A DNA stretch of 32,657 bases from Bacillota bacterium (GTDB lineage: Bacteria > Sysuimicrobiota > Sysuimicrobiia > Sysuimicrobiales > Segetimicrobiaceae): positions 1 to 32,657 of the forward strand of contig JAJPJL010000101.1 of NCBI GenBank assembly GCA_021324255.1, read 5' to 3'. A program made the translations under genes and the position numbers. Every line of letters starts with the position of its first letter. Positions within the stretch are counted from its first letter, which is position 1. This document shows, piece by piece, positions 17,649-26,593 of this stretch. The notes under the pieces are model-generated. The model had not been told where the DNA came from. It did no database searches and worked only from the letters and a program-made list of their open reading frames with translations.

Positions 17649-17834
17649 GCGGGTGTTTTCGCCGCTCCCGCGCCGCGGTCCTTACACCGTCTCGAAGCAG
17701 CCGCACGTGCGCGGCGTCCGGCTCCTCCGGCAAAAAGGGGTGGGGGTCGGGCGGCAGGAACGTTACCGTCGAAGCCGCCCGAGCCGGGCGGCCGTCGTGA
17801 TGCACCGGCCGATCGGGGTGGAGGGAGGCGCCGC

Positions 17835-18428
17835 ATGTCTGTGCACAATCCCCTGGAGTTGCCGCCGAATCTTCCGGTCCCTGTGGACGACGGCGCGGCG
17901 GCGCATCTACCCGGCATGCACGTACCCTCGATCGCCCTGCCGTCGACAGGCGGCGGGACGGTGGACCTCTCCGCGTTGAAGGGCCGGACCGTGGTGTATT
18001 GCTACCCGCGTACCGGGCGGCCGGACCAGGCCGTGCCGGAAGGATGGGATCAGATCCCGGGCGCGCGCGGTTGCACCCCGCAGTCCTGCGCCTACCGCGA
18101 CCACTACGCGGAGTTCGAGGCGCTCAACGCGCGCGTATTCGGACTGAGCACGCAGACGACCGACTACCAGCGCGAGGCGGCCGCGCGCCTGCATCTGCCG
18201 TTTGCACTGTTGAGCGATCACGCGTTGAGATTCGCGCGGGCGCTCAGGCTTCCAACGTTTGAGTTCGCCTGGAGCTTCGGCGGCCAGCCCGCCGAGCTGA
18301 TCAAACGGCTCACGCTCGTGCTCCGGGACGGCCGCGTCGAGCACGTCTTCTATCCGGTGTTTCCGTCGAACATGGACGCGGAACGGGTCCGGGGCTGGCT
18401 CGCCGGGCATCCGGCCGATGTGCGGTAG
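17835..18428 (+). CDS. Peroxiredoxin, AhpC/TSA superfamily, BCP/PrxQ-like
   Basis: A thioredoxin-fold peroxidase of 197 residues that should reduce hydrogen or organic peroxides. The active site GARGCTPQSCAYRDHY carries peroxidatic Cys80 and, five residues on, Cys85 at the resolving position, as in bacterioferritin-comigratory proteins. Compared with typical BCP there is an insertion of ~15 residues between the strand VVYCYPRTG and the active-site loop. The following VFGLSTQTTDYQREAAARLHLPF is the usual helix-strand. ATG at 17835 follows GGAGG. The open frame continues more than 1 kb upstream as an antisense shadow of the liv genes and is not coding. It is followed 21 nt later by the agmatinase-type gene, probably in one transcript. 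Confidence 0.9.
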   Translation: MSVHNPLELPPNLPVPVDDGAAAHLPGMHVPSIALPSTGGGTVDLSALKGRTVVYCYPRTGRPDQAVPEGWDQIPGARGCTPQSCAYRDHYAEFEALNARVFGLSTQTTDYQREAAARLHLPFALLSDHALRFARALRLPTFEFAWSFGGQPAELIKRLTLVLRDGRVEHVFYPVFPSNMDAERVRGWLAGHPADVR

Positions 18429-18449
18429 ATCACAGCCGAGGTGAGGCGT

Positions 18450-19418
18450 ATGGACGACGCGACGCTCCCGAGCGCGACGCAGATACCGCGCTTTTCAGGA
18501 ATCCGCACGTTCATGCGCCTTCCCTACGCCCCCGGCATTGGGACGCCGCGTCCCGATATCGTGATCGCCGGCATTCCGTTTGACACCGCGGCCAGCTTTC
18601 GCCCGGGCGCGCGCTTTGGGCCGTCGGCGATCCGCAACATCTCCGTGCTGTTGCGCCCGTCGAACCAGTTTCACCGGATCAACGCCCTGGAACGGCTGCG
18701 CGTCGTCGATGCCGGGGACGTGCTGGCCGTGCCCGGCGAGATCGCCCGCACGTACGCGAACCTCGAGCAGCGGTGGGCGGAGTTCGTCTCGGCGGGCGTG
18801 GTGCCGGTGGGCCTGGGCGGCGACCACTCCGTGACGCTCGGGGAACTGCGGGCCGTGGCCAAGGCCGGCGGACCGGTCGCGCTCGTGCAGTTCGACTCCC
18901 ACTCCGACACGTGGGACAACTACTGGGGCGTGCGATACACGCACGGGACGGGATTCCGGCGCGCGTGCGAAGAGGGCTTACTCGATCCGGCGTACTCGAT
19001 TCAAGTCGGGCTGCGTGGCAGCGAGTACGCGCCCGGCGACCTCGACGACACACGGGAGCTCGGGTTTCAGGTGCTGCTCGCGCAGGAGCTCTCCTCGATG
19101 TCCCCGGTCGAGGTCGCGGACGTCATTCGGGCCCGCACGGCCGGCCGGCGGGTATTTCTCAGCTTCGACATCGATTTCTTCGATCCGTCGTGCGCGCCGG
19201 GCACCGGCACCCCGGAGGTCGGCGGGCCCACGAGCGCCTACGGCCTGCAGGTCGTGCAACGCCTCACCGGGATCGATTTCGTGGGATTCGACGTCGTTGA
19301 GGTGCTGCCCGCGCACGATCCTTCGGCCATCACGGCGCTGCTCGGGGCGACGTTGATTTTCGAGTTTCTCGCGCTGGTGGCGGTGCGCCGCGCGGCGGCC
19401 GCGACTCGGGCGAATTAG
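18450..19418 (+). CDS. Agmatinase/arginase family ureohydrolase
   Basis: A cytoplasmic di-manganese hydrolase of 322 residues that cleaves agmatine or a related guanidino compound to urea and an amine. Ligand motifs are complete: GLGGDHSVTLGE (His), VQFDSHSDTWD (Asp, His, Asp) and LSFDIDFFDPSCAPGTGTPE (Asp, Asp). SFRPGARFGPSAIRN is the conserved N-terminal signature. ATG at 18450 follows GAGGTGAGG; a GTG at 18441 is the alternative. The family includes guanidinobutyrase, guanidinopropionase and formiminoglutamase, so the exact substrate is open. Its neighbour on the opposite strand is a gamma-glutamyltransferase-like gene with only 16 nt between the stops. Confidence 0.92.
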   Translation: MDDATLPSATQIPRFSGIRTFMRLPYAPGIGTPRPDIVIAGIPFDTAASFRPGARFGPSAIRNISVLLRPSNQFHRINALERLRVVDAGDVLAVPGEIARTYANLEQRWAEFVSAGVVPVGLGGDHSVTLGELRAVAKAGGPVALVQFDSHSDTWDNYWGVRYTHGTGFRRACEEGLLDPAYSIQVGLRGSEYAPGDLDDTRELGFQVLLAQELSSMSPVEVADVIRARTAGRRVFLSFDIDFFDPSCAPGTGTPEVGGPTSAYGLQVVQRLTGIDFVGFDVVEVLPAHDPSAITALLGATLIFEFLALVAVRRAAAATRAN

Positions 19419-19434
19419 GCCGCAACAAGTCCCG

Positions 19435-21189
19435 TTACCAACCGGCGGCGTAACTCGCCCGCCGGGGATCGGCGCCGCCTTCGAGCACCCCCGTCTCCCG
19501 GCGCCGGATCGCGCAGACGGCGGCCACGGACGGGGCGACATCGGGCAGCACGTCGACGGTATGACCGAGCGCGCCGAGCTGCGCCCGGACCTCCGGCGGA
19601 ATCCGGCCTTCCACTCGCACCACCCCGGGTTCGTACGCGTGAGGATAAAAGGACGAGGGGAAGCTGGCCGAGACGACGCGGGGGGCTTCGATGGCCGCCT
19701 GGACGTTCATCTCGAAGTCCAACACGTTGCACGCCACCTGCACCATCGCCTGAACCTGGGCGTCCCCGCCCGGGCAGCCAAACGGCATGAGCACCTGCCC
19801 CGCCCGCACGAGCATCGCCGGGTTCGGGGTCAGACGCGGCCGCTTCCCGGGCGCGATCGCCGAGGGATGTCCCGGCATGGTCCACAACTGCGCGCCGCGC
19901 GTGGAGATGATGATGCCGAGACCGGGAACGAGCGGCGCGCTCAGGCCCGGGTCGGACGGCGTCGCGCAAAACGCGGTCCCATCGGCCTCCATCGCGCACA
20001 CGAAGGACGTGTCGGGATGCGAAGCGCCGGCCGCGGGCACCGGGATGTAGCCCGCGGGCCCCGACCGGCCCTCGTGGCGCCACGGGTTGCCCGGGGCCGG
20101 AAGGCTCGGCCACGCGCGCGCCGGATTGATGAGGCGCCGCCGCTCCTCCGCGTATTCCGGACTGAGCAGGCCTGCGATCGGCACATCGACCTGCGCCGGA
20201 TCCCCGATGAACGCTTCCCGGTCGGCGCAGGCGACCTTGATCGCCTCGATGAGATAGTGCAGGTGGACGGCACCGCCCCGTTCCCACTCACGGAGCGGCG
20301 CGCCCTCCAGCAGGTTCAGGATCATCGGCAGCAGGGGCCCCTGCGACCACGGGCCGCAGGCGTGCACCTCCACGCCGCGGTACCGCGACGAGATTGACGG
20401 CTCGACCGCGACGCGGGAGGCGGCCAGGTCGTCCGCGTCCAACTCGCTGCCGGTCTGTGCGGCGTGCGCAGCGATGGCCCGGGCGATCTCGCCGTGATAG
20501 ATCTCGTCCCGGGCCGCCGTGATTGCGGCCTCCCGGCCGCGATGCGCCGCGGCGTGCTCGACGTCGATCAGCCGCCGGAACAGGCTGCCGAGATCGCGCT
20601 GCACGAGCACCTCGCCGACCCGCGGCGGCCGGCCGTTCGGGAGAAAGACCCGGGCGCTTGCGGGCCATTCCCGGAGCCGGGAGGCCAGCGCGCCGATCGT
20701 CCGGGCGAGGCGGTCGTAGACCGGGAACCCCTCGCACAGCTCACACGCCGGCTGCAGCACGTCACGCAATGCGAGGCGGCCATACCGGGCCAGCGCGGTC
20801 AGCCACGCGTCGGGCGCCGCGGGCGTCACGTAGCGCGGCGCGCCGATCGGCATGTCGCCGCCGTAGCGCTCGAGATACCGGTCCAGCGTGAGCCGGCGCG
20901 GCCAGCGGCCGACGCCGGCGATCGTCTCAGGCCGCGCCATCCCGGGCCGAAAGAACATGATCGGCGCCACGCCGCCAAAATCCGTCAGGTGCCGTTCGAG
21001 GACGTTGAGGGCGATCCCCGCGGCCACGCCCGCGTCGGCGGCGTTGCCGCCGAGCGCGAACATCCGCAGCCCGGCCATGGTCGCCAGATAGTGGCTGGAA
21101 CTGACCACGTGCCGCGTGGCCAGGAACTCCGGCCGCCCCTGCGCGACGCCGGCCACGGGCAGGAACGCGCCGGTCATAGGCTCGATCAT
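19435..21189 (-). CDS. Gamma-glutamyltransferase family protein (Ntn hydrolase)
   Basis: A protein of 584 residues with the gamma-glutamyltranspeptidase layout: a large-subunit region (LGGNAADAGVAAGIALNV, FGGVAPIMFF, APRYVTPAAPDAWLTAL) followed by the autocleavage site, where Thr394 in HPDTSFVCAMEADGTAF would be the nucleophile of the small subunit. LTPNPAMLVRAGQVLMPFGCPGGDAQVQAM is diagnostic of the C-terminal part. No signal peptide is seen, so it may be cytoplasmic like many GGT-like (YwrD-type) proteins. ATG at 21189 is preceded by GAGGTG. The long open frame that continues upstream to 22470 is an artefact of high GC. It may act on glutathione, gamma-glutamyl amides or cephalosporin-like amides. 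Confidence 0.9.
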   Translation of the reverse strand: MIEPMTGAFLPVAGVAQGRPEFLATRHVVSSSHYLATMAGLRMFALGGNAADAGVAAGIALNVLERHLTDFGGVAPIMFFRPGMARPETIAGVGRWPRRLTLDRYLERYGGDMPIGAPRYVTPAAPDAWLTALARYGRLALRDVLQPACELCEGFPVYDRLARTIGALASRLREWPASARVFLPNGRPPRVGEVLVQRDLGSLFRRLIDVEHAAAHRGREAAITAARDEIYHGEIARAIAAHAAQTGSELDADDLAASRVAVEPSISSRYRGVEVHACGPWSQGPLLPMILNLLEGAPLREWERGGAVHLHYLIEAIKVACADREAFIGDPAQVDVPIAGLLSPEYAEERRRLINPARAWPSLPAPGNPWRHEGRSGPAGYIPVPAAGASHPDTSFVCAMEADGTAFCATPSDPGLSAPLVPGLGIIISTRGAQLWTMPGHPSAIAPGKRPRLTPNPAMLVRAGQVLMPFGCPGGDAQVQAMVQVACNVLDFEMNVQAAIEAPRVVSASFPSSFYPHAYEPGVVRVEGRIPPEVRAQLGALGHTVDVLPDVAPSVAAVCAIRRRETGVLEGGADPRRASYAAGW

Positions 21190-21555
21190 GTCACACACCT
21201 CATCCAGGCTCGTGCTTCCCCGGATCGCCGGGGTCTCGCCGGTACTTCGCCCACGGCGGCGTGCGACCATGCATGACGGATGAGGCCGGACGGCCCACTC
21301 CTCGATCGTGAGGGGCCCGGCCGCAGCACGACCAAGTCGGGATGGTACGACGCCTCGAGACCGTCGGCCCGCCGGGCGCCGCGCCCGCCTCGTGAGCCCC
21401 CCACGCCGGCCGCGTGCGCACGCGGCGCGCCGGCGAGGCGCAGATGTTCCGCCCGCCGTGCCGGCGGGACAGGCGGCTGGAGGAACCGCCCGCGGGAGGA
21501 ACGAAACCCCGCCCCCCGGGGGATGTCTACGTGAGGCTTCGACCGATACCCAACA
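21190..21555. other. Divergent intergenic region with a GC-rich stem-loop
   Basis: About 366 nt separate the GGT-like gene (minus) from the MarC-family gene (plus). I see no supported gene. A 7-bp stem-loop CCCGCCG-TGC-CGGCGGG lies at 21452-21468, without a T tract. Promoters for both flanking genes must be here, but no hexamer pair is convincing. Confidence 0.4.
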
Positions 21556-22200
21556 ATGTGCGCGCCGTTTTGCCCTGACCGCCTCATCACCGACGCGGTC
21601 ACGTTCTTCGTGGTCGTCAATCCCCTGGGGCTGGTACCGCTGTACATCGCGCTGACCCGGCACGAGCCGGCGTCCAGCCGCCTGAGCATCGCGCGACGCG
21701 GGGTCGCGATCGCCGCGGTCATCTTGGTCGCCTTTATTGTGGTCGGCCAGATCGTCCTGAACGCGATGGGCGTCAGCTTGGCGTCCTTTAGAATCGCCGG
21801 CGGGCTGGTCCTGCTGGTGATTGCGATGCGGATGATCCTCGAGGAGGAGCCCGCGGTCGAGCCGGAAGGCCCTGACGGGGCGCAGGTCGTGCGGCACCAT
21901 CGCGATATCTCGGTGTTCCCGCTGGCGATCCCCTATATCGCCGGCCCCGGCGCCATCATGGCCTCGATGCTGCTGACCGACAATGAACGATTCAGCATCG
22001 CGCAGCAGGCCGTCACCACGGTCATCCTGTTCCTGGTCCTGATCTTTACCTATGCGACGCTGCGCGCGGCGGAATCGGTGCACCGCGTGCTGGGCACCAC
22101 GGGCGCCACCGTGCTGACCCGCGTGATGGGCCTCGTCCTGGCATCCCTCGCCGTGGAGGGAATCCTCGCCGGCATCCGCGGCGCATTCTCCCTGCACTGA
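21556..22200 (+). CDS. MarC family integral membrane protein
   Basis: An inner-membrane protein of 214 residues of the MarC/UPF0056 family, whose biochemical role is unresolved; despite the name it is not an established drug-resistance factor. The first helix FFVVVNPLGLVPLYIAL and the conserved SFRIAGGLVLLVIAMRMI, VFPLAIPYIAGPGAIMASM and LTRVMGLVLASLAVEGILAGI are all in place, giving about six helices. ATG at 21556 has no clear ribosome binding site, and the first nine residues look unlike the family, so the true start could differ slightly. Confidence 0.92.
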   Translation: MCAPFCPDRLITDAVTFFVVVNPLGLVPLYIALTRHEPASSRLSIARRGVAIAAVILVAFIVVGQIVLNAMGVSLASFRIAGGLVLLVIAMRMILEEEPAVEPEGPDGAQVVRHHRDISVFPLAIPYIAGPGAIMASMLLTDNERFSIAQQAVTTVILFLVLIFTYATLRAAESVHRVLGTTGATVLTRVMGLVLASLAVEGILAGIRGAFSLH

Positions 22201-22289
22201 CCCGGCGTTGGGGTACGGACCGCGCCGGCGCGCAGGGCCCGAGGGGCCTATCGGCCGAGAACGCGAGGTGTCCCGAGAGGAGGCCGTCG

Positions 22290-23279
22290 GTGGACACCGT
22301 GGGGTGGGGTGTAATGGGGGCTGCGCGGATCGCGGAGATCGCGGTGATCCCCGCGCTCCGGCAGGCTCGAAACGCGCGGCTCGTCGCCATCGCGAGCCGT
22401 GCTCTTCCCCGCGCGCAGGAGGCGGCCCGGCGCCTGGGCATCCCCAAAGCGTACGGGTCGTACGAGGCACTGCTGGACGATCCGGAGGTGCAGGCCGTCT
22501 ACATTCCGCTGCCCAACGCCTTGCACCGCGAGTGGACCCTGCGATCGGCGGCGGCGGGCAAGCACGTGCTCTGCGAAAAGCCCCTCGCCCTGTCCGCCGA
22601 GGACTGCGAAGCGATGATCAGCGGGTGCCGGCGACAGGGCGTCACGCTGATGGAAGCGTTTATGTACCGCTTCCATCCCCGGACGGAGCGCGCCCTCCAG
22701 ATCGCGGCGTCCGGGGAGATCGGCGAGGTCCGGTTGGTCCGCGCCGAGTTTACGTTCGCCGTGCGCACGCCTCGGGGCAACATCCGGTTCGACCCAGCCC
22801 TCGGCGGGGGCGCGCTCTTCGACGTCGGCTGCTACGCCGTGAATTTGTGCCGTGCCGTGCTCGGCGAACCCCGCGAAGCCTTGGCGTTCGCGTGCACGGG
22901 GCCGACCGGCGTGGACGAAGTCACGGGCGGCCTGCTCCGCTTCGACGATCGCCGTCTCGCGGTGCTGGACTGCGCGCTAACGCTGCCGCGCCGCCAGGAG
23001 TACGAAATCGTGGGGACGGAGGGAACGCTTCGCGTCCCCGCCCCAGACGCGTTCCTGCCCGGCACCGCCGACACCGAACTCCGCGTCACGCGCGCGGCGG
23101 ACTCGCGCATCGTCCGATTTTCCGGCACGGACCAGTATCAGCGCATGGTGGAGCATTTCGGCGACGCGCTGGCGGGCCGGCCGCTCGCGCTTCCGCCCGA
23201 AGACGCCGTTGGAAACCTGCGGGTGCTCGGCGCGCTCCACGCGTCGGTCCGGCGCGGCGCACCCGTTTCGATCGCGTGA
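22290..23279 (+). CDS. Gfo/Idh/MocA family oxidoreductase
   Basis: A cytoplasmic NAD(P)-dependent dehydrogenase of 329 residues, probably acting on a sugar, inositol or related polyol. The N-terminal Rossmann fold has the GVMGAARIAE dinucleotide loop; YIPLPNALHREW and the catalytic-loop motif CEKPLAL with Lys follow. The C-terminal domain contains MEAFMYRFHPR and the GGGALFDVGCYAVNLCR helix. It starts at GTG 22290 behind GAGAGGAGG. It is 89 nt after the MarC gene on the same strand, possibly but not clearly co-transcribed. The substrate is not deducible. Confidence 0.93.
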   Translation: MDTVGWGVMGAARIAEIAVIPALRQARNARLVAIASRALPRAQEAARRLGIPKAYGSYEALLDDPEVQAVYIPLPNALHREWTLRSAAAGKHVLCEKPLALSAEDCEAMISGCRRQGVTLMEAFMYRFHPRTERALQIAASGEIGEVRLVRAEFTFAVRTPRGNIRFDPALGGGALFDVGCYAVNLCRAVLGEPREALAFACTGPTGVDEVTGGLLRFDDRRLAVLDCALTLPRRQEYEIVGTEGTLRVPAPDAFLPGTADTELRVTRAADSRIVRFSGTDQYQRMVEHFGDALAGRPLALPPEDAVGNLRVLGALHASVRRGAPVSIA

Positions 23280-23296
23280 CGCGCCGGGGGAGGGCG

Positions 23297-23791
23297 TTAC
23301 CCCCGACGCGCCCCGGCCCACCGCGGGACCAAAACCGCAACCGCGGCCGCCGGAATGTAATGGATGACCGTATCGGCGAACAGAAACGCCGCCGGGAAGT
23401 GGCGCGCACCGAAGTGCCCCACGCCCACGAGGGCGGCCAGCTGGCGGACCGGCACGACCAGCCCGTCAAACGGGCCCAGATGCGCCCCATGACCGGCCGG
23501 CAGCGGCAGCACGGCGATGAGCAGCGTGTCGACCGTCGCGATCGCGAGCGCCGACACCCATAGCGCGCGGCCCGGCGCAGCGGTGAGGCGAACGAGCACG
23601 GCGTAGAGTAGGCCGCCCGCGACGCCGGCCGCAACGGCCGATCCCAGGGTGTCGTTGTAATGCGGGTACGGCGCACGCATGAGCACCTGCGCGGCTATGC
23701 TGGCGGCGGCCCCCACGATGCCGGCGCCGACGCCGGCGATGAGTGCGCGCAACTCCATGGGCGTTCTGGTATCGATCGCTCCGGCTTCCAT
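23297..23791 (-). CDS. Small integral membrane protein of unknown function
   Basis: A protein of about 164 residues with four predicted transmembrane helices (around residues 14-37, 48-70, 77-98 and 135-160) and a His-rich loop GVGHFGARHFPA between the third and fourth. I do not recognise a family. ATG at 23791 is preceded by GGAAGGTGG; an in-frame GTG at 23801-23803 is a less likely start. It is convergent with the oxidoreductase gene (17 nt apart). Codon use and hydrophobic pattern support a real gene. Confidence 0.75.
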   Translation of the reverse strand: MEAGAIDTRTPMELRALIAGVGAGIVGAAASIAAQVLMRAPYPHYNDTLGSAVAAGVAGGLLYAVLVRLTAAPGRALWVSALAIATVDTLLIAVLPLPAGHGAHLGPFDGLVVPVRQLAALVGVGHFGARHFPAAFLFADTVIHYIPAAAVAVLVPRWAGARRG

Positions 23792-24021
23792 GACATGTTC
23801 CACCTTCCCGGGCCCGTGCCCGTATGATCGCTGTCCGATGCGCCCGCGTGGTACGCACCGTTGTCAGGATAGAGCGGCCGTGTGAAGACGTGACGCAGCC
23901 GGTATGTGAATGGCGTGAATGCCCGCGGGCCGCGCGGCCGCCGCCGGCGACCGCGAGATGAGGGACCTATGACGCGGACGTGCCGGAGGCCACGCAGCGG
24001 GACGTGCGGCGGATCCACGCG

Positions 24022-24057
24022 CCGGGCGGGCGCCAGGGATGCGCGACGCCCGCCCGG
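24022..24057 (-). terminator. Strong GC hairpin downstream of the aldolase gene
   Basis: The arms CCGGGCGGGCG (24022-24032) and CGCCCGCCCGG (24047-24057) form an uninterrupted 11-bp stem with a 14-nt loop, starting 20 nt beyond the aldolase stop on the minus strand. There is no run of T after it on either strand, so it is a GC-rich terminator or 3'-end stabiliser rather than a classic intrinsic terminator. The rest of the 23792-24076 gap shows no supported gene. Confidence 0.5.
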
Positions 24058-24076
24058 GACACGTACGCCTCGACGG

Positions 24077-25132
24077 TTAGGAACGCGCCGGACCGGTGGC
24101 TGCGCCTGCCTGCTCCATCGCCGGCGTGTACCGGCCCTCGCGCGCGGCCGCGACCAGCCTCGACCGGCGCAGGAACGCCTGCTGGGCTGCCTGGACCGCG
24201 GCCGTGGAGCCGCGCCACGTGTCCATCGCCGGCGCCTGGAGCGCGCGCGCGAACGAAAAGCTTAGCACCCAGGGGCGCGGCCCCGGCAGCGCGTTCATCG
24301 CGTTCAGATGTTGCGTCGCGCGCTCCGGTGATTGACCGCCCGACAAGAACATCACCCCGGGCAGCGCGGCCGGTACGGTCCGCCGCAGGCACCGCACCGT
24401 CGCCTCCGCCACCTCGTCCACGCCCGCCTGCCGCGGGCACTTCGCCCCCGACACGACCATGTTGGGCTTGAGCAGCATCGCTTCCAGCACGATGCGGTGA
24501 TCCCGCAGCGCGCGGAAGACGTGGTCGAGCGTCGCCTCCGTGGCCTCGAAGCACTGTTCGATCGTGTGGCTGCCGTCCATCAGCACTTCGGGCTCCACGA
24601 TCGGCACGATGCCGGCTTCCTGGCAGAGCGCGGCGTATCGCGCCAGCGCGTGCGCGTTGACCTCGAGGCAGTACCGGCTCGGCCGCCCTTCGCCGATCTC
24701 GATGACGGCCCGCCACTTCGCGAACCGCGCCCCCAGGCCGCGATACTCCGCGAGGCGCTCACGCAGGCCGTCGAGCCCTTCCGTGACGGTTTCCCCGGGC
24801 GCGCCGGCGAGCGGCTTGGCCCCGGCGTCCACCTTGATGCCGGGCACGATGCCTAAGGCGGTGAGGAGCTTCGGAAACGGCGTCCCGTCATCGGCCTGCT
24901 GGCGGATCGTCTCGTCGAACAGGATCACGCCGCCCAGCGCATCGGCGATGCCCGGCGTGGTAAAGAGCAGCTGCCGGTACCGCCGGCGGTTCTCCGGCGT
25001 GTTCTCGACGCCGATCGCGGTAAACCGGCGGCCAATGGTGCCATGGCTCTCGTCCGCGGCCAAAATCCCCTTGCCGTGCGCCGTGAGCGCGCGTACCGTC
25101 TCGGACATGGCGTTGATACCGTCGAAGCTCAT
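24077..25132 (-). CDS. Class I fructose-bisphosphate aldolase
   Basis: A cytoplasmic glycolytic/gluconeogenic enzyme of 351 residues that reversibly splits fructose 1,6-bisphosphate into glyceraldehyde 3-phosphate and dihydroxyacetone phosphate by a Schiff base. It is the classical (animal/plant-like) class I type: GKGILAADESHGTIGRRF near the N-terminus, FDETIRQ, IKVDAG, and the Schiff-base lysine Lys222 in MLLKPNMVVSG. FLSGGQSPERATQHLNAMN and LSFSFARALQAPAM complete the family pattern. ATG at 25132 follows the phosphofructokinase stop by 3 nt with a GGGAGG ribosome binding site inside that gene's end, so the two are translationally coupled and form a substrate-product pair. Confidence 0.96.
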   Translation of the reverse strand: MSFDGINAMSETVRALTAHGKGILAADESHGTIGRRFTAIGVENTPENRRRYRQLLFTTPGIADALGGVILFDETIRQQADDGTPFPKLLTALGIVPGIKVDAGAKPLAGAPGETVTEGLDGLRERLAEYRGLGARFAKWRAVIEIGEGRPSRYCLEVNAHALARYAALCQEAGIVPIVEPEVLMDGSHTIEQCFEATEATLDHVFRALRDHRIVLEAMLLKPNMVVSGAKCPRQAGVDEVAEATVRCLRRTVPAALPGVMFLSGGQSPERATQHLNAMNALPGPRPWVLSFSFARALQAPAMDTWRGSTAAVQAAQQAFLRRSRLVAAAREGRYTPAMEQAGAATGPARS

Positions 25133-25135
25133 GGC

Positions 25136-26467
25136 TCAGCCCCCGCCTCCCGTCGTATTCCGCGACGGCCGCACGGCCGGATCGCGGTCGCCGGCATTGT
25201 CGGACGCAGACACCTGAGGCACTGTCGCGGCGACCGGTCGAAAGCGGCGCACGAACTCGTCTTCCGTGAGCCGCCCGGCCGCCGCGAGCTTGCGGATCCG
25301 CTCCGGGGCGGTGACGTCGTCGGGCCGGAGGCGAATCATGTACGACAAGTATACCGCGTACATCTCCGACTGGACATCGACCCGGCGCACGCGCACGCGG
25401 CCGGTCGCCGGGTCGATGATCTCGGCAAATGGAACGGGCACGAGCCGGTCCCCCTGCACGGTGACCATTGCCCCGCTTCCCCCCTGGAGGAGGAATCGAA
25501 TCGCGGCGTACCCGAGACCGCGGCAGTACTGGATGTCGAAGCCGTCGGGCGGCGCGCATCGCAGCTCGTAACCAAGGTCCAGCGGCTGGATCGGCACGCG
25601 CACCCCGCGCGCGGTCAGGCTGGCCGTGACGCGTTCCATCAGGAGGCGCCCAAGCCCGAGTTCCGCCAGGCGCACGTTGCCGTAGCTGTCCCGTTCCACC
25701 GGGCCGAGCGTGGCGGGATCCAGGCTCTCCAGCAGGCCTTCGGCCACCAGCGCGACCCCGTGCTCGCGGCCGTCCGCGAGCCGCTTGATGATCGCGCCTT
25801 CGAGGATGTCGGCCACGTGCTGCAGCGGCAGGTGCGACCCGGGAAACTCCTCCACCCGGAATTCCTCGGGGATCACGGCGAGAGTGGCGCCCGCGGCGCC
25901 CGCCACGCCCAACGCGAGGTGGCCGGCGTGACGGCCCATCACGGTCACGAAGAACCACCGGTCCCCCGTGGCCGCGTCCTGCATGAGATTGTGCACCAGG
26001 TTTTTCCCGACGTTCACGGCGGTCGTGAAGCCGAACGTGGGAATGCCGGGCGGAAGCGGGAGGTCGTTGTCGATGGTCTTCGGGACGTGGACGGTCGCCA
26101 GCCGGCCCCGCATCGCGGCCGCCACCTGCGCGGCGCCAAACGCCGTGTCGTCGCCGCCGATCGTGAGCAGGTACGATACCTCGAGGCGGTGGAGAGATTC
26201 GGCGACGCGTTGGAGATCGTCCGGCGTCTTTGCCGGATTCACCCTCGACGTCCCGAGGATCGAACCACCCTCGAAGTGGATCCGCGACACATCGTGGATG
26301 TCGAGAGAACGCGCGCGGCCCGTGTCCCCGGCGACGAGCGCGCGAAAGCCGCTCTGCACGCCGAGCACGGTCACGCCGTGGTTGCGCGCCTCGATGGTGG
26401 CCGCGGCGATCACCGCGTTGATGCCGGGCGACGGCCCGCCGCCGACGACGATGGCCAGCGTCCTCAT
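25136..26467 (-). CDS. 6-phosphofructokinase, pyrophosphate-dependent type predicted
   Basis: A protein of 443 residues of the PfkA superfamily, phosphorylating fructose 6-phosphate to the 1,6-bisphosphate. The phosphoryl-donor determinants read IGGDDT (104-108) and PKTIDND (129-135). Known ATP enzymes have Gly in place of the second Asp (GGDG) and Gly in place of the Lys (PGTIDND), whereas the Asp/Lys pair marks pyrophosphate-dependent enzymes, so I predict PPi as donor and a reversible reaction. VMGRHAGHLAL and RDSYGNVRLAELGLG follow. ATG at 26467 is preceded by GGAGG. The aldolase that uses its product is directly downstream. The C-terminal ~25 residues are Asp/Pro/Gly-rich and probably disordered. 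Confidence 0.93.
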   Translation of the reverse strand: MRTLAIVVGGGPSPGINAVIAAATIEARNHGVTVLGVQSGFRALVAGDTGRARSLDIHDVSRIHFEGGSILGTSRVNPAKTPDDLQRVAESLHRLEVSYLLTIGGDDTAFGAAQVAAAMRGRLATVHVPKTIDNDLPLPPGIPTFGFTTAVNVGKNLVHNLMQDAATGDRWFFVTVMGRHAGHLALGVAGAAGATLAVIPEEFRVEEFPGSHLPLQHVADILEGAIIKRLADGREHGVALVAEGLLESLDPATLGPVERDSYGNVRLAELGLGRLLMERVTASLTARGVRVPIQPLDLGYELRCAPPDGFDIQYCRGLGYAAIRFLLQGGSGAMVTVQGDRLVPVPFAEIIDPATGRVRVRRVDVQSEMYAVYLSYMIRLRPDDVTAPERIRKLAAAGRLTEDEFVRRFRPVAATVPQVSASDNAGDRDPAVRPSRNTTGGGG

Positions 26468-26593
26468 CAACGAACCTCCGGATCCTGCACCCCGATTCTC
26501 CAACACAAGGCGGGCGGCGCGCAAGCCGCCGCCTCGCCGGAACGGAGCGTGCCGGCGCGCCGGAGGAACACGACCGACAGCGCGGCCGGAGGG

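Noticed and set aside
16656-17834. N-terminal extension of the peroxiredoxin frame over the liv ATPase genes
   Set aside because: Arg/His-rich shadow of livG and livF; the family sequence and ribosome binding site begin at 17835.
21190-22470. N-terminal extension of the GGT-like open frame to 1011 codons
   Set aside because: The extension is low-complexity, antisense to MarC and the oxidoreductase start, and the family sequence begins at ATG 21189 with a ribosome binding site.
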